Of a stretch of 36,252 bases of DNA, positions 6,884 through 14,827 are shown piece after piece. Below the pieces are notes generated by a model. It saw only the letters and a list, made by a program, of their open reading frames with translations. It did no database searches and was not told where the DNA came from. This DNA is from Gemmatimonas sp. (GTDB lineage: Bacteria; Gemmatimonadota; Gemmatimonadetes; Gemmatimonadales; Gemmatimonadaceae), in assembly GCA_011390935.1 (NCBI GenBank), contig JAABRL010000040.1:3416-39667 (forward strand), given 5' to 3'. A program made the position numbers and the translations under genes. Each line of letters begins with the position of its first letter. The stretch's first letter is position 1.

Positions 6884-9859
6884 TCAGGGGATGCGGACGC
6901 GGGTGACGCGGGCGCGCAGTCCGTCGGACGTGTGCCGCAGGACCTCGCGTGCGCCGACGCTCGGTGATGTCGCGGGGCTGTTCGGTCGCCCAGTCTCGCG
7001 CACGAGCCCCGTGATCACGCCAGTTCGTTCATCCTGCTCGAGCGTGAGCGCCTGGTCGCCGGAACGCATCGCGGCCAGTGTGCGCGCGCCCTCCCGAAGA
7101 CGCAACGCGACCACCGTGCCGGACCATGCGCGCATCGGCACCGCCGCCGCAAAGGTGCGTGTTGCGGTTCGGTGATCGACCGCCTCGCCGTCAAACTGCA
7201 AGCGGTAGAGCACGCGACCGACAGCATCAAGCCACTCCAGTGTGTAGCGCCCGGTGCCAACGGGTGGGAGCGACGGCGCGGTAACGAACGGCATGGCAGG
7301 TTCGAGGCGTGCGCCGTCGGGCCCGATCTGCCCCCACACCAGCAGCATGGAGTCGCGCGCCGGCGTGGCACGACCTCCGCCTCGCAGCGCCCCGAGGGCA
7401 CCCATGGTGGCACGCTGCGAGAGAATGCCACGCCACGTGTAGTCCGACGTCCACTGCAGATTGCAGTAGCCCATGATGTCGTTGGTGGCCGTGGGCGACG
7501 CCATCCCGCTTCCGGTCCAGCCCCACACGCCAATGGCACCGCCCCCGTACGGATAGTTCGCGTCGATGAAGCCCGCACCGCACCCCGGGCTGTGAAAGCG
7601 CCCGAAGTTGTGCCCGAGCTCGTGCGCCAGCACGCGTGGTCCGCTTGACTGGTTGTCCCACGTGATCGCGTGGCGGCCACCGATCGTGGCGAGTCCGGCA
7701 ACGCCGGCCTGATACGTGGTGCCCACCACGCCCATGTAGTGGGTGGACGAGTTGCCGTCGGCCAGCTGCAAGAGGCGGATTTCGTTGAGCAACGTGATCC
7801 ACGCGTTGTTCGCATCGTCCGGCAGCAGTGCGCGTGCCGCGGTCGTGAACGGGGCGCGTACGGTGGTGATCACCTGCTGCAACGGCAGTACATCACGCAT
7901 GAATGACGTGAACGCATCGGCGTTGGTGGCGGTAATGTTGCCTGTGAGGCCGTCGATGGGATGGGCCACCGGCACCAGCACCAGCGCGAATGGCGGCACG
8001 ACGCGCACATCGACCGCCTGCCGACTGTCGCGCGGGTATCGGTTGTTTTCCGTGTTCGCGTCACTCACGCCTGGCGCGTCGCCGAAATCCACCACGAACG
8101 ACATCCCCTCGCGCACATCACCCGCGGCAATCGGGACGTTCCACGATTGGGCGAGCATCCCCTCGTTGACACCGAGTGGTACGCTTCCGCTCGGTGACGG
8201 AATCGTGAGCGTGCGATAGAGGGCCTCGCCCTGATACAACCGCGCGCGCACCGAGAGCGACTCGCCGTTGCCCTGATTGGCCTCCACGAAGACACGCAGC
8301 AGTGCGTCGCGTGATGCCACGAGCGGCACGCTGCCATCGGGACGCTGCGTGGCCTGCGTGAGATAGGCGAAGCGGATGGAGAAATCGAGAATCGGACCGA
8401 CCGTCTCCACGTACGTGATCGGGACGTCGATCGGCGTGAGCGAGGGCAGGACGGTGATGGCCTGTTGCGCGGGTGACGGGAGATAGAGCGTGCCACCGAT
8501 CACGACGCTCGTGGCGGTGAGGGTGTATGTCCCCGCCGGCACGTTGGTGCGTGTCGTGTCACGCGTCACCGACCACGGAAACCCTGTGGCTGGTGCGCCC
8601 GCTGGCGCCCGAACGGCAATCGCGGCGGCGACGCCATCGGGCAACCCGTGTACATGCACGGCGATCGCACCCGTCGCGAGTTGGTACAGGACCGTGCGCT
8701 GCGCAGGCGCCCCGAACTCGGCGGTGGCGACTTGCGTACGAACGTCGGCGCGCCAAGTGTGCGCGCGTGCCGCGACAGAGTCTGCCACGATGGTGTATGC
8801 GCCCGGTCGCAGCGGACCAAGCACCGCGGTGCGATCGAGCGCACGCGAAAAACTGAAAGGTCCGGTCACGCGCACGTTCGCATCGGTGCTGTCCGGCAGC
8901 CCTTCAACCGATACGAGCAGCGACGCGGTCTCTCGACGGAAGGGCACCTCCCGTGTTGTCAACGCGCCCGGGATCACCTCGACGGTATCCGCGCTTCGTT
9001 CGGGGTAGTATTGCGCCAGTGGTGTGGCGAATGGCTCGGCGACGATCGTGTACGTACCACCCACAAGGCCGACCACGTCCGTGGAGTCGGCCATCACGCT
9101 CACGACGCGCAGCGCACCGCTGGGCGATCGCAGCGTAACGCGTGCAGGCAAGTCATCGCGGCTTACGCCGGCCACGCGCACCCGAAGCGTGGCCAAGGTC
9201 GCAGCGTACGCGATCGAGGTCGCCTGTGCCACCGGCCCCGCGGTCACAAGTACCGTGTCGATCGCGCGCAGCGGTTCGAAGCGCACCCCCTCAACCGCGC
9301 GCGGCTCGGCAGACAGGGTGTACGCGCCGGGTGTCAGGCGTGTGCGACGGGCGGGCAGTGTGAGCGTGTCAACACGTCCATCGGGATGACGCAGCGTGGC
9401 CGGCATCCGAGCGCTGTCGGGCACACCGCCCGCGACGCGCAGGTCGAATCCGCCCGAAGTGGGTACGTAGGGCGTCGCGACCACCCGCGTCTCGCCGCTC
9501 GCGAGTGCGACTTCGAGTGAATCGGTGGTGACCCGATACGTCACTTCATCGAAGTCGGCCTCGGCGGCCGTCACCACATAGCGACCGGGCGCGAGTGTGT
9601 TGAGCACACCGTCGCCCACAAGCGTGGTGTCCACGCCACCAGGGCCGCGCACGCGCGCCGCAAATCCGGCGTGCAGCAAGGCGAGGCGATCTCCGGCATT
9701 GCCGGTATTCAGCGGCAACCCCGGCATCTGCACGAACAGGCGTGCGGGTGTCACGGGGGCGGTGGGATCGGGCGGCCCTGCGGTAGGTCCGGTGCCATCA
9801 CACGCCGAGGACAGGGTGGCGAAAAGGAGCGTGCACACCGCGGCCCACGAACCACGCAT
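6884..9859 (-). CDS. Secreted lipoprotein zinc metalloprotease (M12B/M66-like) with PEGA-like repeats
   Basis: A 991-residue protein with a lipoprotein signal peptide (lipobox LSSAC, lipidated C near residue 20) and a proline-rich linker. Residues about 40-480 form a run of beta-sandwich modules. Five carry a recognisable PG.YTI.A strand (PGRYVVTAAE, PGAYTLSAEP, GTYTIVAEP, PGAYTIVADS, AGTYTLTATS), similar to PEGA or Ig-like domains. A CARDB-like region follows (about 490-610). The catalytic domain carries HELGHNFGRFH (H746, E747, H750, H756) and a downstream Met-turn DIMGYC, the metzincin signature also seen in M66 (StcE) proteases. A final beta-rich domain closes the protein. It probably sits at the cell surface and digests extracellular protein or glycoprotein. 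It starts five bases after the CotH-like gene. Confidence 0.87.
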   Translation of the reverse strand: MRGSWAAVCTLLFATLSSACDGTGPTAGPPDPTAPVTPARLFVQMPGLPLNTGNAGDRLALLHAGFAARVRGPGGVDTTLVGDGVLNTLAPGRYVVTAAEADFDEVTYRVTTDSLEVALASGETRVVATPYVPTSGGFDLRVAGGVPDSARMPATLRHPDGRVDTLTLPARRTRLTPGAYTLSAEPRAVEGVRFEPLRAIDTVLVTAGPVAQATSIAYAATLATLRVRVAGVSRDDLPARVTLRSPSGALRVVSVMADSTDVVGLVGGTYTIVAEPFATPLAQYYPERSADTVEVIPGALTTREVPFRRETASLLVSVEGLPDSTDANVRVTGPFSFSRALDRTAVLGPLRPGAYTIVADSVAARAHTWRADVRTQVATAEFGAPAQRTVLYQLATGAIAVHVHGLPDGVAAAIAVRAPAGAPATGFPWSVTRDTTRTNVPAGTYTLTATSVVIGGTLYLPSPAQQAITVLPSLTPIDVPITYVETVGPILDFSIRFAYLTQATQRPDGSVPLVASRDALLRVFVEANQGNGESLSVRARLYQGEALYRTLTIPSPSGSVPLGVNEGMLAQSWNVPIAAGDVREGMSFVVDFGDAPGVSDANTENNRYPRDSRQAVDVRVVPPFALVLVPVAHPIDGLTGNITATNADAFTSFMRDVLPLQQVITTVRAPFTTAARALLPDDANNAWITLLNEIRLLQLADGNSSTHYMGVVGTTYQAGVAGLATIGGRHAITWDNQSSGPRVLAHELGHNFGRFHSPGCGAGFIDANYPYGGGAIGVWGWTGSGMASPTATNDIMGYCNLQWTSDYTWRGILSQRATMGALGALRGGGRATPARDSMLLVWGQIGPDGARLEPAMPFVTAPSLPPVGTGRYTLEWLDAVGRVLYRLQFDGEAVDHRTATRTFAAAVPMRAWSGTVVALRLREGARTLAAMRSGDQALTLEQDERTGVITGLVRETGRPNSPATSPSVGAREVLRHTSDGLRARVTRVRIP

Positions 9860-9864
9860 ACGGG

Positions 9865-10968
9865 TCAGTTGCCTTCCGGTCGGCAGGTGCGCAGGACGGT
9901 TCCGCGAAAGTCCTTCTCGTTATCGAGGATCTTCCAGAAACCACCGAGGTATCGCTCCGCCTGCGTCCGCTTGGCCGGCGACAGCTCGGGGATCGATGCC
10001 CAGACCGCATCGAGTGCCGGCTTCGTGTCACGATAGCGAGCGAGCGTTGGTCCCCACTCGGCCATGGTGTGACACGGTCCCATGTACAGCCGTTGCGTTA
10101 CCGACTTGATCGGCAACGACGCGTCGGGGAACGAGTACCGTGTGTTCACCAAACCCGACCAATCCCAATCGTACGCCACCGGCGTCACCACCCCAGTGGA
10201 GTCCTGCAGCAGATAGATGTTGTGCAACGCGCCGAGTGACCAATCCGGGTTGCCCACCATGAACTCGAACAGCGAGAGCGACTGCAGCGTGGGCGTGTGC
10301 ACATCGCGGAAGCGCGCGCCCTTCATGTTGTCTCGCAACGTCACGCTCACTTCCTTGGCCACCTCTTCATCGAGTTCGATGAAGAAGGCATGCACCGTCA
10401 CGGGCTTGATGCGCTCGCTCGAGTCGCGATACGTGATGCGAGCGAGTCGCGTACGCGGCGCGGCCTCGTGCAACAGCTGATAGGATCGGTACGCACCGTA
10501 CTCCAGCAGGATGTACTGCTGGTACTCGGCACTGTTCGGACGACATGGGGTCGCGAGCTTCACGCGCCGATTGCCCTGCAACACGGTCCCCTTGGCTTCG
10601 GACTTGGGGAGCTTGACCATGAGCGGGGGGAAGTCGCAGTTGCCACGTTGCCGCCGGAAATGACCGCGCGCGCGCAGCTCCACGGGTACGCTGGCGGTTC
10701 CGGTTCCGTCCGCGTAGGTGAACTCCGCGCCGAACCATTGCAGCTTGGTGGAATCGCGCTCGCGCAACAGGTCGCGCATGTTGGCGGTGATCGTGACCTC
10801 GAGGACGGAGTCGCTCTTGAACAGCGGCTGCGCGCCGAGCGGAGTCGAGGCACCGACAGAGGCACCGACGGAGGCACCGACGACCGCGAGCGCGGTCACG
10901 CTGCTGGCCCATGCACAGCGCAGGAGGCGGCCAGGCCAGCTGCGGCGAACGCGGTCAGGACAGGTCAT
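9865..10968 (-). CDS. CotH-kinase-like exported protein
   Basis: A 367-residue protein with a signal peptide (cleavage probable near LGAQ). The body has elements in the order expected for CotH-type protein kinases: an RARGHFRR strand, a lysine-bearing strand (RRVKLATPC), an acidic helix start (YILLEYGAYRSYQLL), the catalytic-loop-like GNPDWS (D242) with HN shortly after, and a metal-binding-like AYDWDWSG (D267, D269). CotH phosphorylates spore-coat protein in Bacillus; bacterial non-spore relatives often sit beside DUF4956 proteins and polyphosphate-polymerase-like VTC domains. Kinase activity here is inferred from motif order only. The ATG overlaps the DUF4956 stop (ATGA). The signal peptide region contains a 12-base tandem repeat described separately. 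Confidence 0.72.
   Translation of the reverse strand: MTCPDRVRRSWPGRLLRCAWASSVTALAVVGASVGASVGASTPLGAQPLFKSDSVLEVTITANMRDLLRERDSTKLQWFGAEFTYADGTGTASVPVELRARGHFRRQRGNCDFPPLMVKLPKSEAKGTVLQGNRRVKLATPCRPNSAEYQQYILLEYGAYRSYQLLHEAAPRTRLARITYRDSSERIKPVTVHAFFIELDEEVAKEVSVTLRDNMKGARFRDVHTPTLQSLSLFEFMVGNPDWSLGALHNIYLLQDSTGVVTPVAYDWDWSGLVNTRYSFPDASLPIKSVTQRLYMGPCHTMAEWGPTLARYRDTKPALDAVWASIPELSPAKRTQAERYLGGFWKILDNEKDFRGTVLRTCRPEGN
10847..10882. repeat. Three tandem 12-base repeats in the CotH-like signal peptide
   Basis: The unit GAGGCACCGAC plus A or G occurs three times without gaps (10847-10858, 10859-10870, 10871-10882). On the coding minus strand it encodes SVGA/VGAS three times, between the hydrophobic core and the cleavage region. 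The unit length is a multiple of three, so copy-number changes would stay in frame. Confidence 0.9.
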
Positions 10969-11987
10969 TTGAGCTCCAGCTTGCGAACGGGGGACTCGGG
11001 GATGGCACGCAGCTCGTCGCTGACTACCCCGATGGTGACCGTCTCGTCGAACGTGACGCCATACTCGGCAATGCGCAACTCGCCGTCCTTGATTGCGCCC
11101 ATGAACTTCCAGCGCTGGAAGAACCCGTTGAACCGTGGCTCGATGGCCTTGCGGGCCGCCGCGACGTCGTGCGTATGGACGCGTAGCAGATGTTCGTACG
11201 CCGCCTGATCGACCGGGGCGTCGTCCTCGGCGTCGCTGGCGTTCTTCTTGCGCCGCCGCCACGCGCGATCCGCAATCGCTTCCAGCTGCTCCGGAGAGAG
11301 TGACTTGAGCACCTCCTCGTCGAGCTTGGCCACGAACATGCCTGTGCGGTTGGCGGTGGCGAGCGCGCGCTGCATGCGCTTTTCCGCGGTCTTGCCCTCG
11401 AGCGCTGATGGTCGCCCGAAATCGGTGTACCAGAGTCCGAGCATGAGCGCGTTGAAGGCACCCGAGATCACCCATGACACGCTGGGGGCGACCGCGGCAG
11501 CCATGCCGACGCCCGTCACCACGAAGATACCGGCGGCATCCTTGCTATCGTCGAGCGAGGTACGGAACCGAACGGCGGCGACGATCCCGCCGAGGGAGAA
11601 GGCGAGCGCGAGCGAATACTTCACCAGCACCACGATACCGGCCACGACCACGGGCAGAATCAGGTACGTCTGCACGATCGACTGCTGATAGCCCTTCTTG
11701 CGCCGCGTGAGGGTGTAGATCCACGCCACGGGTAGCGACGTGGCGAACGCGGTGAACATCGCGATGGCCGTGGCCAGTGGGGTGGGGCCAAGGCCGGTCG
11801 CGGTGCTCCCGTCGCCACTGGGCGCAGGCGGCGCAAGCAGGTCGGTCAGCGTTTCACCGCCGAGCATCCCCCAGGCCGAGGGCACATAGCGGTAGATCAC
11901 GGCGGCCATGCCGCCCGCGAGGAGATAGTAGATCGTGGTCCGCGCCACGACATTGCGCCACAGCGGATGTTCAGTGAGCCAATCCAT
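10965..11987 (-). CDS. DUF4956 family membrane protein
   Basis: A 340-residue protein. Its N-terminal half has about four hydrophobic segments: YYLLAGGMAAVIYRY, TAIAMFTAFATSLPVAWIY, TYLILPVVVAGIVVLVKY and a glycine/alanine-rich helix following the family-diagnostic AAVRFRTSLDDSKDAAGIF. The C-terminal half is cytoplasmic, charged (DRAWRRRKKN) and ends in a small alpha/beta region. DUF4956 has no established activity but repeatedly neighbours CotH-like and VTC polyphosphate-polymerase genes. ATG 11987 is chosen because it precedes the hydrophobic core directly; more upstream starts would run into the divergent phosphatase gene. It heads the operon with the CotH-like and metalloprotease genes. 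Its stop overlaps the next start by ATGA. Confidence 0.87.
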   Translation of the reverse strand: MDWLTEHPLWRNVVARTTIYYLLAGGMAAVIYRYVPSAWGMLGGETLTDLLAPPAPSGDGSTATGLGPTPLATAIAMFTAFATSLPVAWIYTLTRRKKGYQQSIVQTYLILPVVVAGIVVLVKYSLALAFSLGGIVAAVRFRTSLDDSKDAAGIFVVTGVGMAAAVAPSVSWVISGAFNALMLGLWYTDFGRPSALEGKTAEKRMQRALATANRTGMFVAKLDEEVLKSLSPEQLEAIADRAWRRRKKNASDAEDDAPVDQAAYEHLLRVHTHDVAAARKAIEPRFNGFFQRWKFMGAIKDGELRIAEYGVTFDETVTIGVVSDELRAIPESPVRKLELK

Positions 11988-12084
11988 CGCGCGAAGATGT
12001 GGCCCGGACGTCCGGACCACAACGGCGGCCATGGGGTCAAAACGGTATGTTGGGTCGAGCGGCTTCCTCTGACCGACTTGCACC

Positions 12085-13692
12085 ATGCCCCTGCTTCTCG
12101 CTTCGCTCCTGTTCGCGAGCTGTGCCTGCGCGCCCTCGGGTGCATCCGCCTCCGCGTCCACGCCGCGGCCGGCCGAGCCGCCCGCGCTCGTGGTCGTGCT
12201 CACGATCGATCAGTTCATGCCGGCCTATCTGGAGCGATGGCGCGACCAGCTCACTGGTGGGCTCGGTCGGTTGGCCGCCGAGGGGGCCGTGTTCACGCAG
12301 GCCTTTCACGATCATGCGATCACGGAGACGGCGCCGGGCCACGCGTCCATTCTCTCAGGGCGCTTTCCGTACAGCACGGGCATCGCCGGTAACGCGGTCG
12401 GGGTAAACACCGACGACGCGCCGCTCATTGGCACGCACGAAACGGGGGCGAGTCCGGCGCGCTTCCAGGGGACTACCTTCGCCGATTGGCTCACGGCGGC
12501 CAATCCCGAGGCGCGGGTGCTGTCGGTGTCGCGAAAAGACCGCGGGGCGATCCTGCCGATCGGACGCGGCACGCATCCGGTGTACTGGTACGCGCGCTCC
12601 ACCGGCCGCTTCACCACCAGCAGTTGGTATGCCGACACGCTCCCCACATGGGTGCAGGCGTTCAACGACGAGCGGCATGTCTTCACGCGCTACGCGGGTC
12701 AGGTGTGGGACCTGCTGCTGCCAGCGTCCGCATACCCGGAACCTGACAGCGTGCCGGGTGAGAGCTTTGGCCAGGAGTTCCTGTTTCCGTACACCATGCC
12801 CAGTGACTCCATGCGGGCCACCAGCATGCTGGTCGCGTTTCCGTTCATGGACGAGTACACGCTCGACTTTGCCTGGCGTGGCGTGCAGGCCCTCGAGCTG
12901 GGGCAGCGTGCGCACACCGATCTGCTCTCTGTCTCGCTGTCCACCACCGACGCGGTGGGTCACCGCTGGGGGCCGGACTCGCGCGAGATGCACGATCATG
13001 TGCTGCGCCTCGATCGCATGATCGGCGCGTTCCTCGATTCGCTCGTGTCCGTGGTGGGCGCCGATCGGCTCACCGTGGTACTGACCGCCGATCACGGCAT
13101 GGCGAGCAGCCCGGAGGTGCGCACGGCCGCCAACAGTGCATCGCGTCGCGTGTACCTCGAGGAGTTTCAGGTGGCGGTCAATGCCGCCGCCACGGCCGCC
13201 GCCCGCGCGCAGCTGCCCCTCGAAGCCCTCGGTTTCGACGGGTTCACGCTCACCGTCGATCGTACGGTGGTGAAGGGACGTGATCGCGACCTGCGACGGG
13301 TCGGTGAGGCGTTCGTGAAGGCGGCGCGTGGATTGTCAGGCGTGCAGCGGGCCGATCTCATCGATGATCTGGCCAAGGCCGACACGGTGAAGGATGTGAT
13401 CGCACGGCGCTGGCTGCACATGTTTCGTCCAGGGGGCGATGTGATCGCCACGGTCACGCTCACGCCGCACAGCATCTTCGGTGACGCGAATCCGGCCACG
13501 CACGGCAGCCCGCACGATTACGACGCGCAGGTGCCGCTGATTTTCTGGGGGAGCAGCTTCCGCGCCGGCCGCGACGATGCCTTCACCCGCGTGGTGGACA
13601 TCGCACCCACGCTGGCGTCACTGCTCGGCCTGACCCCCGCCGAACGCGTGGACGGCGTGGTGTTGGAGCGTGCGCTGGTGCGAACACCGTAA
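12085..13692 (+). CDS. PafA-like alkaline phosphatase (type I phosphodiesterase/NPP superfamily)
   Basis: A 535-residue exported enzyme with a lipoprotein-type leader (LLFASC). It belongs to the alkaline phosphatase/NPP superfamily. The first metal site is in LTIDQFMPAYL, the nucleophile is T82 in TETAPGHAS, and an asparagine lies in GIAGNAVG. K151 and R153 in SRKDRGAIL correspond to the Lys-x-Arg pair that distinguishes PafA phosphate monoesterases. Later metal ligands are in STTDAVGHRWGP, TADHGM and THGSPHDYDAQVP. It should release phosphate from organic monoesters at the periplasmic or surface face. It stands alone, divergent from the DUF4956 operon across 97 bases, and ends 10 bases from a convergent gene. 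No Pho-box-like repeat is obvious upstream. Confidence 0.93.
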   Translation: MPLLLASLLFASCACAPSGASASASTPRPAEPPALVVVLTIDQFMPAYLERWRDQLTGGLGRLAAEGAVFTQAFHDHAITETAPGHASILSGRFPYSTGIAGNAVGVNTDDAPLIGTHETGASPARFQGTTFADWLTAANPEARVLSVSRKDRGAILPIGRGTHPVYWYARSTGRFTTSSWYADTLPTWVQAFNDERHVFTRYAGQVWDLLLPASAYPEPDSVPGESFGQEFLFPYTMPSDSMRATSMLVAFPFMDEYTLDFAWRGVQALELGQRAHTDLLSVSLSTTDAVGHRWGPDSREMHDHVLRLDRMIGAFLDSLVSVVGADRLTVVLTADHGMASSPEVRTAANSASRRVYLEEFQVAVNAAATAAARAQLPLEALGFDGFTLTVDRTVVKGRDRDLRRVGEAFVKAARGLSGVQRADLIDDLAKADTVKDVIARRWLHMFRPGGDVIATVTLTPHSIFGDANPATHGSPHDYDAQVPLIFWGSSFRAGRDDAFTRVVDIAPTLASLLGLTPAERVDGVVLERALVRTP

Positions 13693-13702
13693 CCGGGCGA
13701 CG

Positions 13703-14233
13703 TCAGGGGCGCACGGTGCCGCGGTCGCCTTCGATACGGCGCCCGTCCTGACGCTCATCCGACAGCAGCTGCACCTGCACCGTGCGAATGGTGGGGAACA
13801 CCGTGCTGAAGGCGAAACGAATGTCTTTGCCGGCGGGCGATTTCTCGCACGCGAGCGCAAACTCGCCGTGGATTTCCGCGTGTCCGCTGGTCGTGGCCTC
13901 GGCATCGTGATCGTGATCATCGCCGCCCGCATGGATCTCGGTGGCCTTGAGCGTGCACCCCAGCGTCGGATCGAAGATCACCATCTCACGCATGCGCGTG
14001 CGCAGTCGCAACAGGGCGAAGTCGCGCTGCCATCGTTCGGTGGGCGTGCGCGGATCGCGCTCGAAGCCGATGATGTCTTCGGCGGGGGCGCGGAACTCGA
14101 GGGTGCCGGTGCGCCCCTCGATCACGATGTCGAGCGCCGCCAAGCCGTGCGTGTGGGCTTTGGCTTGCGCATGCAGCGGAGCGGCCGCCGCGAGCAGCAG
14201 GGGGATCAGCAGGAAGCGAGCAGGACCGGTCAT
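13703..14233 (-). CDS. ZrgA/DUF2796-like periplasmic zinc-binding protein
   Basis: A 176-residue exported protein with a cleavable signal peptide (cleavage after PLHAQA). The mature part begins HTHGLAALDIVIEG and continues LEFRAPAEDIIGFE, the conserved DUF2796 (ZrgA) start. A histidine/aspartate-rich loop, DDHDHDAEATTSGHAEIHGE (about residues 103-122), is the likely metal-binding site. In Vibrio, ZrgA is part of a zinc-regulated uptake system. Here no ABC transporter genes accompany it, only the DUF3299 gene, whose stop overlaps this ATG (ATGA). Zinc binding is family knowledge plus visible histidines; uptake is inference. Confidence 0.87.
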   Translation of the reverse strand: MTGPARFLLIPLLLAAAAPLHAQAKAHTHGLAALDIVIEGRTGTLEFRAPAEDIIGFERDPRTPTERWQRDFALLRLRTRMREMVIFDPTLGCTLKATEIHAGGDDHDHDAEATTSGHAEIHGEFALACEKSPAGKDIRFAFSTVFPTIRTVQVQLLSDERQDGRRIEGDRGTVRP

Positions 14234-14760
14234 CGCGGCTCCTCGTACGGGGTGATCTTATCGGCGCGCATGGTGAACGCCACCACGCCGTAGGGACTCA
14301 GTACCGCCTTGATTTCGAGGCGCCCCTCGATCCAGACCGGGCGCTCCCAGGACGTACTGGCGTGCCTGCCGCGGCCAACGCGCACATGCACCATCTGATT
14401 CGGCGGCGGCGGCGGCGTGTGAATGCACGCCCCGAAATACGGGACGAGCAGAAACTCCGTGACCTCGTCGGCGAAATCGTCGAGGGGCACGATGTAGCCG
14501 GGGATGCGCACCGTGCGCCCCGCGAGCTGGCGCAGGTACGGGGATGGCGTGCCCGTGCGCACGTCGAGTCCGGCGAGGGCGCGCCAGTCGAGCTCGTACA
14601 CGGTGTCGTCCTCGCCGCTCGCGGAGAGCGTGCCGCTGTCGAGCGCAACGGGGACGACCGTGCGCGCCTGCAGGTTCGGCCGCCGGATCGAGAGGCCGAG
14701 CGCGACCGCGGCGACAACCGCGAACGTGACGGAGGTCCGAATGAGCGAAGAACGGGTCAT
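14230..14760 (-). CDS. DUF3299 family exported protein
   Basis: A 176-residue protein. It has an N-terminal hydrophobic segment (residues about 7-24), then a DUF3299 domain: YELDWRALAG, GRTVRIPGYIVPLD, the core VTEFLLVPYFGACIHTPPPPPNQMVHV with its proline run, and a C-terminal strand VWIEGRLEIKA. The function is unknown; DUF3299 genes often travel with ABC exporters and metal-related DUF2796 proteins. The ATG at 14760 gives a compact signal/anchor; an upstream in-frame ATG would add 18 residues but overlaps the palindrome at 14765-14780. It is the first gene of a two-gene operon with zrgA, with a probable metal-responsive site 4 bases upstream of the ATG. Confidence 0.9.
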   Translation of the reverse strand: MTRSSLIRTSVTFAVVAAVALGLSIRRPNLQARTVVPVALDSGTLSASGEDDTVYELDWRALAGLDVRTGTPSPYLRQLAGRTVRIPGYIVPLDDFADEVTEFLLVPYFGACIHTPPPPPNQMVHVRVGRGRHASTSWERPVWIEGRLEIKAVLSPYGVVAFTMRADKITPYEEPR

Positions 14761-14764
14761 TGAC

Positions 14765-14780
14765 TGATAATCTATTCTCA
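14765..14780. promoter_or_regulatory. Fur/Zur-like imperfect palindrome
   Basis: TGATAATCTATTCTCA is an A/T-rich imperfect inverted repeat in otherwise very GC-rich DNA; six of eight base pairs are symmetric. It sits between the divergent DUF3299/zrgA operon and the LVIVD gene, just ahead of the DUF3299 ATG. GATAAT half-sites are typical of Fur-family boxes. Regulation by Zur would suit a zinc-binding gene product, but the site is short and may simply be an A/T-rich -10 region. Confidence 0.35.
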
Positions 14781-14827
14781 CGAATGCCGTTCGTCCAGCG
14801 CTCGCCTTGCCCACTCAGGGGTAGCAC

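Noticed and set aside
9865..11987. VTC-type polyphosphate polymerase in the DUF4956/CotH operon
   Set aside because: No VTC-domain gene is seen; the third gene is a metalloprotease.
14401..14420. GGC trinucleotide run in DUF3299 as an unstable repeat
   Set aside because: It encodes the conserved PPPPP motif of the family and is most likely kept by function.
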